DNA of 64,000 nt from assembly GCA_033856195.1 (NCBI GenBank), contig JAWVFL010000016.1, positions 29,694 through 93,693 of the forward strand, given 5' to 3'. Numbering within the stretch: the stretch's first letter is position 1; each line of letters opens with the position of its first letter. This document shows positions 51,611-64,000 of the stretch, piece by piece. The translations under genes were made by a program, and so were the position numbers. The DNA comes from VRUE01 sp033856195. Lineage in GTDB: Bacteria; Actinomycetota; Thermoleophilia; Solirubrobacterales; 70-9. Below the pieces are notes generated by a model, which worked only from the letters and a program-made list of their open reading frames with translations, did no database searches and was not told where the DNA came from.

Positions 51611-53722
51611 TCATGAGGTTGCGCCAACCGGCTCACCTGAGCGATGCTCGACGATCTCCTCGGCGATGCTGCCGGGGACCTCCTCGTAGCGCTCGAACTG
51701 CATTGTGTAAGTCGCTCGCCCCTGAGTCATAGAGCGAAGTTCCGTGGCATAGCCGAACATCTCGCCGAGCGGCACGAAGGCCTGGACTGCAAGCGCGTTG
51801 CCGCGCTGATCCTGGCCCTGCACCTTGCCGCGGCGGCGCGAGAGGTCGCCGATCACGTCGCCGAGGAAGTCCTCGGGAGTGACGACCTCGACCGCCATCA
51901 CGGGCTCGAGCAGGACCGGGTTGGCCTTGCGGGCGGCGTCCTGGATCGCCATCGAGCCGGCGATTTTGAACGCCATCTCCGAGGAGTCGACGTCGTGGAA
52001 GGAGCCATCGACGAGTTCGACCCTGACGTCGACCATCGGGTAGCCGGCCTTGACGCCGTTCTCCAGCGCCTCCCTCATCCCCTGTTCGGCGGGTCCGATG
52101 AATTCGCCCGGAATGGCGCCGCCCTTGATTTTGTTGACGAACTCGAATCCCTCGCCCGGCGCCGGCTCGACGTTGATCACGACGTGACCGAACTGGCCGC
52201 GGCCACCGGTCTGGCGGACGAAACGCGCCTCGACCTTTTTGACCTCCTTGCGGATCGTCTCGCGGTAGGCGACCTGGGGCTTGCCGACGTTGGCCTCGAC
52301 TTTGAACTCGCGCAGCATACGGTCGACGATCACCTCGAGGTGGAGCTCGCCCATGCCGTGGATCAGGGTCTGGCCGGTTTCCTCGTCGGATTCGATCCGG
52401 AAGGTCGGGTCCTCCTCGCCGAGGCGCTGCAGGGCGTTGCCCATCTTCTCCTGGTCGGCCTTGGTTTTCGGCTCGATCGCGACGGCGATCACGGTCTCGG
52501 GGAACTCGATGCTCTCCAGCGCAATCGGTGCGTCCGGAGCAGACAAGGTGTCGCCGGTGCCGGTTTCTTTGAGGCCGACGCCGGCGCAGATGTCACCCGC
52601 GTAGCACTCGTCGATCTCCTCGCGACTGTTGGCGTGCATCATCAGCAGGCGACCGATGCGCTCGGTCCTGCCGGTCTTGACGTTGAGGACCCGGCCGCCT
52701 TTCTCCAGCTTGCCGGAGTAGACGCGGAAGTAGGTCAGCTTGCCGACGTAGGGATCGGTCATCACCTTGAAGGCGAGAGCGGCGAAGGGGGCGTCGTCGG
52801 AGGCTGGGCGCTCAGCCTCGGTCGGCTCTGCCTGGCCCTTGCCAGCCGGCACGACACCGGTCACCGGCGGGACCTCGAGCGGCGAGGGCAGCAGATCGAC
52901 GATCGCGTCGAGCAGCGGCTGCACACCCTTGTTCTTGAAGGAGCTTCCGCAGAGCACCGGAGTCACCTTGGTATCCAGGCAAGCCCGGTGCAGGGACCGC
53001 GCGATCCGCTCGTGCGGGATCTCCTCCTCGGCCAGGTAGGCCTCCATCAGCTCGTCGTCGTAATCGGCGCAGGCCTCGATCAACTGCGTGCGGTATTCCT
53101 CCGCTTGTTCCTGGAGGTCGGCAGGGATCTCGACGGTCTCGTACTCGGCACCGAGCTCGTCGGTCCAGATCAGCCCTTTCATCTCGATCAGGTCTACGAC
53201 GCCCTGGAAGTTGTCCTCACTGCCGATCGGCAGCTGGATCGGCAGTGGGTTGGCGCCGAGCCGGTCCGTCATTGTCTGCACCGAGTTGAAGAAGTCGGCC
53301 CCCGTGCGATCCATCTTGTTGATGTAGGCGAAGCGGGGGACCGCATACTTGTCCGCCTGGCGCCAGACGGTCTCGGACTGGGGCTCAACCCCGGCAACCG
53401 CGTCGAAGACGGCGACCGCGCCGTCGAGAACGCGCAGGCTGCGCTCGACCTCGACCGTGAAGTCGACGTGGCCGGGCGTGTCGATGATGTTGATGCGGTG
53501 GTCCTTCCACTCGCATGCCGTAGCGGCGGAGGTGATCGTGATGCCCCGCTCCTGCTCCTGTTCCATCCAGTCCATCACCGCGGCGCCCTCGTGAACCTCG
53601 CCCATCTTGTGGGTGCGACCGGTGTAATAGAGGATGCGCTCGGTGGTCGTCGTCTTACCGGCGTCGATGTGCGCCATGATCCCGATATTGCGCGTCTTCT
53701 CTAGGGGAAAGCTGCGTGCCAT
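51611..53722 (-). CDS. fusA: Elongation factor G
   Basis: A 703-residue translocase with G1 AHIDAGKTT, the DTPGHVDF motif, NKMDRTGADF and all five domains by length. It heads the fusA-tuf pair, cut off from rpsL-rpsG, which now lie divergently. A TACCTT box (minus strand) lies 8 bases before the ATG, with AGGAAC as possible ribosome site. Confidence 0.98.
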   Translation of the reverse strand: MARSFPLEKTRNIGIMAHIDAGKTTTTERILYYTGRTHKMGEVHEGAAVMDWMEQEQERGITITSAATACEWKDHRINIIDTPGHVDFTVEVERSLRVLDGAVAVFDAVAGVEPQSETVWRQADKYAVPRFAYINKMDRTGADFFNSVQTMTDRLGANPLPIQLPIGSEDNFQGVVDLIEMKGLIWTDELGAEYETVEIPADLQEQAEEYRTQLIEACADYDDELMEAYLAEEEIPHERIARSLHRACLDTKVTPVLCGSSFKNKGVQPLLDAIVDLLPSPLEVPPVTGVVPAGKGQAEPTEAERPASDDAPFAALAFKVMTDPYVGKLTYFRVYSGKLEKGGRVLNVKTGRTERIGRLLMMHANSREEIDECYAGDICAGVGLKETGTGDTLSAPDAPIALESIEFPETVIAVAIEPKTKADQEKMGNALQRLGEEDPTFRIESDEETGQTLIHGMGELHLEVIVDRMLREFKVEANVGKPQVAYRETIRKEVKKVEARFVRQTGGRGQFGHVVINVEPAPGEGFEFVNKIKGGAIPGEFIGPAEQGMREALENGVKAGYPMVDVRVELVDGSFHDVDSSEMAFKIAGSMAIQDAARKANPVLLEPVMAVEVVTPEDFLGDVIGDLSRRRGKVQGQDQRGNALAVQAFVPLGEMFGYATELRSMTQGRATYTMQFERYEEVPGSIAEEIVEHRSGEPVGATS

Positions 53723-54587
53723 GTGTTCCTAAGGTAAGGGTTTGGTCGTGAAACGGGGATGGGACAAACGCAAACGATCTGGCAAGGGCCGGGATCGGCG
53801 CATGAAAAAGGCCCTCGCGGGCCCGGCGAAACGAACTTCGAAACGGACTTCGAAAAGACTGCCTGAGCGACGCGCGATGATAGCAGCGGCGCGTCGTCGC
53901 ATCGACGCGGTGCCCTTGAGCGCGGCGAGGCGGACCCGCCAGGTCGATCGCGCCTTGGCGCGCCGCATCGAGAAGGCACGGCCGGTGCTGGTCCGGTGGC
54001 TGCGGCGAGCATGGGTGCGGGTCCGGCGCGGCGCGAAGGCCCTTGGCAAGCGCCTGCGTCCCCTCGCCGTGCTGGTGCTGCGCGCCTTCTCCCGAAGCGA
54101 ACGTCTCCTGCGACGCCTGACGTCTGCCTCCGAGCGCACGGCGACGCGAGCTAGCGCCACGATCACGCCGGCTCGGGCGATCGCGGGCGTGATCCTTGCC
54201 TCCGCGCTCTGCCTCATCGCCTCCCAGTTCGTCACCTACAGCAGCGTCGAGATCGGCCAACCGGGCTACGCGGGCCTGCCATCGGCCTCCCCGCCTACGG
54301 TCGCCGGGGAAAGGGCCGGCGAAGCGCACGCCTACCTCTTGATCCCACTCGCCCTGCTCGCCGCGCTCGCCGCGGTGATGGCGATGCGAACCGAGCGCCG
54401 TGGCCTGGGCCGCATCGTCGTCATCCTCGGCCTGCTCTGCATCGCCGTGATCCTCATCGTCGACCTGCCGGCCGGCCTGGATGCCGGGGCTCAATCCTCG
54501 CGCTTTGCGGGCGCCACGGCGGTGCTCCAGAGCGGCTTCTACGCGGAGCTCGCGGCAGCGGCGGGGCTGGTCATGGGCGGTCTGCTC

Positions 54588-54593
54588 TACTAT
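54588..54593 (+). promoter_or_regulatory. -10 box of rpsL (leaderless), inside the upstream gene
   Basis: TACTAT lies 8 bases before the rpsL GTG start, within the last membrane helix region of the preceding frame. Confidence 0.45.
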
Positions 54594-54601
54594 GCGCGGC
54601 C

Positions 54602-54996
<395 letters not shown>

Positions 54997-54997
<1 letters not shown>

Positions 54998-55467
54998 TGC
55001 CCCGCCGCTCCGCAGCACAGATCCGTCCGGTCGAGCCCGATGCGCGTTTCCGCAACCGGCTCGTCCAGCAGCTGATCAACAAGGTGATGAGCGACGGCAA
55101 GAAGCAGCTTGCCGAGCGGATCGTCTACGACGCCCTCGCCCTGGTCGGCGAGCGTTCCGGCGAGGACGCGATCGAGACGCTCGAGGCGGCGATCAAGCAG
55201 CTGACCCCGGTGCTCGAGGTTCGCTCACGCCGGGTCGGCGGCGCCACCTACCAGGTACCGGTCGAGGTGCCCGCACGCCGCGCTCGCACCCTGGCGATCC
55301 GCTGGCTCGTCGACTTCGCGCGCAGCCGTCGCGAGTACTCGATGGCCGAGCGGCTAGCCAGCGAGATCCTCGACGCGAATCAGCAACAGGGCAGCGCCTG
55401 GAAGCGCAAGGACGACATCTACCGCATGGCCCAGGCCAACAAGGCCTTCGCGCATTACCGCTGGTAG
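54997..55467 (+). CDS. rpsG: 30S ribosomal protein uS7
   Basis: A 156-residue 16S-binding protein with conserved ANKAFAHYRW end (family AHYRW). Normal length. In most bacteria fusA follows it; here a HAD-like gene follows 13 bases later. Confidence 0.97.
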
Positions 55468-55480
55468 TCCCGTCTCGGCC

Positions 55481-55957
55481 GTGACCCGGCCGATCCTCGC
55501 AATCGACGTGGATGGGGTGATCTCCCTCTTCGGAGCCGAAACCCCTCCCGACAGGTCGTTGACGAAATTGCAGCTGGTCGACGGCGTGCCACACCTGATC
55601 TCGCTTCCCGTCGGGGACCGGCTTGTACGGCTTGGTGAGCACTTCGAGCTGGTCTGGGCAAGCGGCTGGGAGGACAAAGCGAACTTCTATCTCCCGACCC
55701 TGCTTGGCTTGCCAGACCTCCCGCACATCAGCTTTGGCAGCGCGGCACCTGGTGCGGTCCACTGGAAGCTGGAACCGTTGACCGAGTACGCCACCGGGCG
55801 CCCGCTCGCCTGGATCGACGACAACTTCAACGAGGCCTGCTACGCCTGGGCCGAGCAGCGGCCCGAGCCAACTCTCCTCGTGCCGACCGAATCGCATCTA
55901 GGCCTCGAGGAGGCCCACGTCGAGGCCTTGCGGCAATGGGCAGTGTCTCTACACTGA
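55481..55957 (+). CDS. HAD-superfamily-like protein
   Basis: A 158-residue protein with the N-terminal DVDGV motif, WASGWEDKA (motif II region) and AWIDDNFN (motif IV acid pair), arranged as in small HAD-fold domains. The first Asp of a DxD motif is present (AIDVDGV), so phosphatase activity is possible but not assured. GTG start 13 bases after rpsG. Confidence 0.8.
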   Translation: MTRPILAIDVDGVISLFGAETPPDRSLTKLQLVDGVPHLISLPVGDRLVRLGEHFELVWASGWEDKANFYLPTLLGLPDLPHISFGSAAPGAVHWKLEPLTEYATGRPLAWIDDNFNEACYAWAEQRPEPTLLVPTESHLGLEEAHVEALRQWAVSLH

Positions 55958-55962
55958 GCCTC

Positions 55963-56316
55963 GTGGAGGGGTTCTGGCCAATCTTCTTTCTCCTCGTCGT
56001 CCTGAAGATCCCAGTCTTCGGCGCCCTCTGGCTCGTCTGGTGGGCGAGCCAAGAACCCGAGCCCGAGGGCGCAGCAACAGACGATGGCGATGGTGGCTTC
56101 AAACGCCGGAACCCTCAGCCAAAGCTCCCCCGCGGCCCACGCCGCGGACCTCATGCCGGCGGCGCGATGCGGAGGCGACGGGGTGCCTCTCCCGGGCAGC
56201 GGCGTCCCGGTTTTCGCACAGCCCACTCAGCGAGCGAAGCGGCGTCCCCGGCGAAAACCCCAGCAACCGGGAGGGGCACCCCGTCGCCTCCCCCATCCCC
56301 CGCTCAAACCCGCTGA
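55963..56316 (+). CDS. Small single-pass membrane protein, 3' end within a palindromic element
   Basis: A 117-residue frame: one N-terminal helix (VEGFWPIFFLLVVLKIPVFG), an acidic loop (EPEPEGAATDDGDGG) and a basic Pro/Arg tail. The GTG at 55963 follows a TACACT box (55950-55955) by 7 bases. From about 56171 on the frame runs through repeat family B, so the last 45 residues may be accidental, or the original stop was lost on insertion. No family recognised. Confidence 0.6.
   Translation: MEGFWPIFFLLVVLKIPVFGALWLVWWASQEPEPEGAATDDGDGGFKRRNPQPKLPRGPRRGPHAGGAMRRRRGASPGQRRPGFRTAHSASEAASPAKTPATGRGTPSPPPSPAQTR
56171..56291 (+). repeat. Palindromic element, family B, copy 1
   Basis: 25-bp arms (56171-56195 and 56267-56291) pair with a single T-G wobble. 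The core contains GCAGCGGCGTCCCGG, TTTTCGCACAGCCCACTCAG, CGAAGCGGCG and GCGAAAACCCCAGCAA; TTTTCGC can pair with GCGAAAA. It lies at the 3' ends of two convergent genes. Confidence 0.88.
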
Positions 56317-57626
56317 GCAGCCCGCTTCCGCTCCCGCCGAATCTCCCGCAGGTAAGGCTGAAAGTCCACCTGGATCGTATGCCGCTTGGAAGCGACGTAC
56401 CGCTTCTTCATCTTCTTTTCCGCCTCGGCGATCTCCGCGCGCATCGCAGCCGGTGACGGCAGCGTTCCGCGCCCGCCGAGCAGGTCGGCGACCCACTCCG
56501 CCTGAGCCTCGGCGAGCGGCATGATCGCGCCCAGGGGCTGGATCAGCCCAATGAAGTAGAGCCCCGGGTGCTCGACCGAGGCAACCCGGCGGTAGAGCGG
56601 CAACCGGTTGTCCGCCGCCGAGACCACGCTCTCGTCGAAGAAGGGAAAGGTGATCCGGTAGCCGGTGCAGTAGACGACGAGGTCGATCTCCTCCTCGCTG
56701 CCGTCGGCGAAGCGGACCGTGCGCTCCCCGACGAAGCGGTCGATATTCGTCTTGACCGCGATGTCGCCGTGGCCCAGCCGGGAGAGCAGCTCGGCGGAGA
56801 CGGTCGGGTGCGCCTCGAGCAGCTTGTGGTCTGGCTTGGGGAGGCCGTAGGAAGTCATGTCTCCGGCAGTCAGCCCCAACATGCGCCCCAGCACGAAGCG
56901 CTGTACAGAGAGCGGCATCAGGGTCAGCAGCTTCGAAGCCGCTTCATCGGTCGGTTTGCCGTTCAGGTACTTGGGCATGACGTAGGCGCCGCGGCGCATC
57001 GCCAGGAAGGTTTTCTCGGCGATCCGCGAGGCCTCGACCGCGATGTCCGTCGCCGAGTTGCCGATGCCCAGCACGAGCACGCGCTTGTCGGTCAGCGTCT
57101 CGGGCTCCCGGTAGTGGTGGACGTGGATCTGCTCGCCCTCGAACCGGTCCGAGCCGGCGAACGCAGGCTCCGGCCAGCGCGGGTCCCAGTGGTGCCCGTT
57201 GGCCACGAGCACGGCCCGGTAGCGGTGGGCCTCGCGGCCCCCGTCGCGCTCCTGGACCGTCACCTCCCACTCGCCGTCGACCGGCACGACGCTAACGACC
57301 TCGGCGCGGAAGCGGATCCTCTCGCGCAGCGCGAAATGGTTGACGTAGTCGTCGAAGTAGCGGGCGATCTGGAAGTGGTTGGGGTAGTCCGGATAGTCAT
57401 CCGGCATCGGGTAGGTCTTGTAGGCCATCAGCCCACGCGAGGTGTTGATGTGCAGCGAGCGGTAGGCGGAGGACAGCTCGTTGTCGTTTTCGTAGCGCCA
57501 GTTGCCGCCGACCTCCGAGCCCTTCTCGAAGCAATCGAAGTCGATCCCGCCGGCGTTGAGGACCTGGCAGGAGGCGATGCCGGAGGAACCGGCGCCGATC
57601 ACGCAGACCTTCTGAGCGGCTGGCAT
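56304..57626 (-). CDS. Flavin-containing monooxygenase
   Basis: A 440-residue FMO. FAD motif GAGSSG near the N-terminus, FMO fingerprint F-x-G-x3-H-x3-Y (FEGEQIHVHHY), NADPH motif GIGNSATD and a CTGY block. It oxygenates soft nucleophiles (N or S) in the family; the substrate is unknown. It sits within the region between rpoC and fusA where genes are rearranged. Confidence 0.92.
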   Translation of the reverse strand: MPAAQKVCVIGAGSSGIASCQVLNAGGIDFDCFEKGSEVGGNWRYENDNELSSAYRSLHINTSRGLMAYKTYPMPDDYPDYPNHFQIARYFDDYVNHFALRERIRFRAEVVSVVPVDGEWEVTVQERDGGREAHRYRAVLVANGHHWDPRWPEPAFAGSDRFEGEQIHVHHYREPETLTDKRVLVLGIGNSATDIAVEASRIAEKTFLAMRRGAYVMPKYLNGKPTDEAASKLLTLMPLSVQRFVLGRMLGLTAGDMTSYGLPKPDHKLLEAHPTVSAELLSRLGHGDIAVKTNIDRFVGERTVRFADGSEEEIDLVVYCTGYRITFPFFDESVVSAADNRLPLYRRVASVEHPGLYFIGLIQPLGAIMPLAEAQAEWVADLLGGRGTLPSPAAMRAEIAEAEKKMKKRYVASKRHTIQVDFQPYLREIRRERKRAAQRV

Positions 57627-57738
57627 GCCTGAAATCTACAAGGGGTGAGGAGGTTCACCCCTGGGGTCCGTAGAGAGAAAGGCCGATCGATTCGAAGCTT
57701 GGTCCATCGGATTTACAACCCAACGAAAGGAACCTCCG

Positions 57739-58383
57739 ATGACCAAGAAGAGCACATTCCGCCCCAGCCCCGCCCTCGTGATCGCCTGCGTCGCCCTGTT
57801 CGTCGCCCTCACCGGCAGCGCCATCGCCGCCGGCGTCGGCAAGAACACGGTCCGCTCGCCGCAGATCGTCGACGGCACGATCCGCACCGTCGACCTCCGC
57901 GACAACGCGGTTGCCGCCGGCAAGATCGCCCCCGACGCGGTCGACACCACGGAGATCGCCGAAAACGGCGTCGACTCCTCCGACGTCGCACCGGACACGC
58001 TGACGTCAGGCGACCTCGGCACCGCCTCGGTCACCTCCTCGGAGGTAGCCGACCAGTCGCTGACCGCCAACGACCTCGGCCCCGACTCAGTCGGCTCGAG
58101 CGAGCTGCAGGCCGGCTCCGTCCGCGCCTCCGAGCTCGGCGGGATCATCCAGGCGTCGAACAGCACGGCGATCAAAGGCGGCGACAACGCCAGCACCACG
58201 GCGACGTGCCCGGCGGGCACCACCGTGATCGGCGGCGGAGGCAGCTCGGGCTTCTACCAAGTCCACCTGGCCTCGTCCTACCGCAGCGGCAACGGCTGGC
58301 ACATAGACGCCCGCAGCGCCGCCGTAGGCGACACCACCATCACCGCCTACGCCTACTGTCTCTCAGGCGGCAGCAGCAACTAG
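57739..58383 (+). CDS. Secreted repeat protein, unknown
   Basis: A 214-residue protein with a signal peptide (about residues 1-31, ending in AIAAG). The middle (about 40-135) is built from short degenerate repeats of the type DGTIRTVDL / DNAVAAGKI / DSLTSGDL that suggest a beta-solenoid. The C-terminal part has two cysteines (TCPAGT; YCLSGG). An AGGAACC ribosome site precedes the ATG. Function unknown, probably surface or extracellular. Confidence 0.8.
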   Translation: MTKKSTFRPSPALVIACVALFVALTGSAIAAGVGKNTVRSPQIVDGTIRTVDLRDNAVAAGKIAPDAVDTTEIAENGVDSSDVAPDTLTSGDLGTASVTSSEVADQSLTANDLGPDSVGSSELQAGSVRASELGGIIQASNSTAIKGGDNASTTATCPAGTTVIGGGGSSGFYQVHLASSYRSGNGWHIDARSAAVGDTTITAYAYCLSGGSSN

Positions 58384-58406
58384 TCCCAAACGACAAGCAG
58401 CACCGA

Positions 58407-58433
58407 AGCGGCCCGGGCAAACCCCGGGCCGCT
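58407..58433. terminator. GC-rich hairpin after the secreted protein gene
   Basis: Perfect 11-bp stem AGCGGCCCGGG / CCCGGGCCGCT with a CAAAC loop, 24 bases after the stop. No U-tract; likely a terminator usable in both directions. Confidence 0.65.
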
Positions 58434-58442
58434 CTGCGTTCC

Positions 58443-58497
58443 GGCGAACTGCATCAAATTATCGGCCCAGTAGACCGGAAATTTGATGCAGTTCGCC
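58443..58497. repeat. 18-bp perfect inverted repeat
   Basis: GGCGAACTGCATCAAATT (58443-58460) and its exact complement (58480-58497) around a 19-base centre. It is AT-richer than its surroundings and unrelated to families A and B. The 302-base gap between the secreted protein gene and rpoC holds this, the hairpin before it and family B copy 2, but no gene. Confidence 0.85.
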
Positions 58498-58556
58498 TTG
58501 AGCCAGACAAGCTCAACCGAAGCGGAGCCGTCGCAGCAGCACATCAAAACCCCGCA

Positions 58557-58677
58557 GGAGGGGCCGGGGTGCCCCTCCTGCGCAGCGGCGTCCTGGTTTT
58601 CGCACAGCCCACTCAGCGAGAGAAGCGACGCGCCCGGCGAAAACCCCAGCAAGCGGGAGGGGCACCCCGGCCCCTCC
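58557..58677 (+). repeat. Palindromic element, family B, copy 2
   Basis: 25-bp arms (58557-58581 and 58653-58677) with their own sequence and one T-G wobble. The core matches copy 1 closely (GCAGCGGCGTCC, GGTTTTCGCACAGCCCACTCAG, CGGCGAAAACCCCAGCAA). Ends 8 bases from the rpoC stop, between convergent genes. Confidence 0.88.
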
Positions 58678-58685
58678 CCCCGCTA

Positions 58686-64000
<5,315 letters not shown>

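Noticed and set aside
51644..53704. Open frame of about 686 codons antisense to fusA
   Set aside because: Mirror of the conserved fusA codons; no recognisable domain.
53655..54494. Open frame antisense to the membrane gene, joined to the fusA start
   Set aside because: It overlaps the likely fusA promoter and shows low-complexity Arg/Gln/Gly composition without a domain.

Overview
The window is strongly GC-rich bacterial chromosome with tight gene packing, frequent GTG starts and many 1-4 bp start/stop overlaps. An F420-dependent (TIGR03557-like) oxidoreductase, a UdgX-type uracil-DNA glycosylase, a SigB/SigF-type sigma factor, a zinc-type uS14 and an actinobacterial-style S10/spc/alpha gene order point to an actinobacterium. 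A Thermoleophilia/Solirubrobacterales-like lineage is my inference, not proven here.

Left part (1-33.6 kb): accessory and housekeeping genes. A CHASE-GGDEF diguanylate cyclase (cut by the window edge) converges on a GH3 hydrolase. Next come bioB-bioF-bioD, a MarR/MFS efflux pair with a palindromic operator, and bioA, so all four late biotin genes lie within 7 kb. A broken ECF-sigma/DUF4349 junction follows, then NUDIX, LemA, rubredoxin plus GMC oxidoreductase, Fe/Mn-SOD, a sigma factor convergent with an RsbW-like kinase, MscS, a PP2C phosphatase, udgX, an F420 oxidoreductase, a DJ-1/PfpI protein, a secreted glycosidase, tRNA-Pro(CGG), a DsbA-like protein, a small HTH protein with a consensus promoter, an acyl-CoA synthetase, a patatin phospholipase, a PBP4-type carboxypeptidase, and surE-ligA-truA.

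Right part (33.6-64 kb): nearly the whole ribosomal super-operon on the minus strand, from rpoB/rpoC through fusA-tuf, the S10 genes, spc, secY-adk-map and the alpha genes to rplQ. rpsL-rpsG are inverted (plus strand) between rpoC and fusA. infA is missing from its usual place between map and rpmJ, where two large palindromic elements sit instead.

Most notable structures: (1) a nearly identical 83-bp in-frame sequence inside three ribosomal protein genes (rpsE, rplE, rpsQ), encoding the same acidic/Ser-Pro-rich peptide in non-core extensions; (2) family A, four palindromic elements of about 155 bp in two tail-to-tail pairs, each with its own outer arms of about 28 bp and a shared core whose internal stems covary; (3) family B, two elements of about 121 bp with the same design but an unrelated core; (4) widespread leaderless starts with a TANNNT box 6-9 bases before the start codon. 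No CRISPR array, rRNA or transposase gene was seen.
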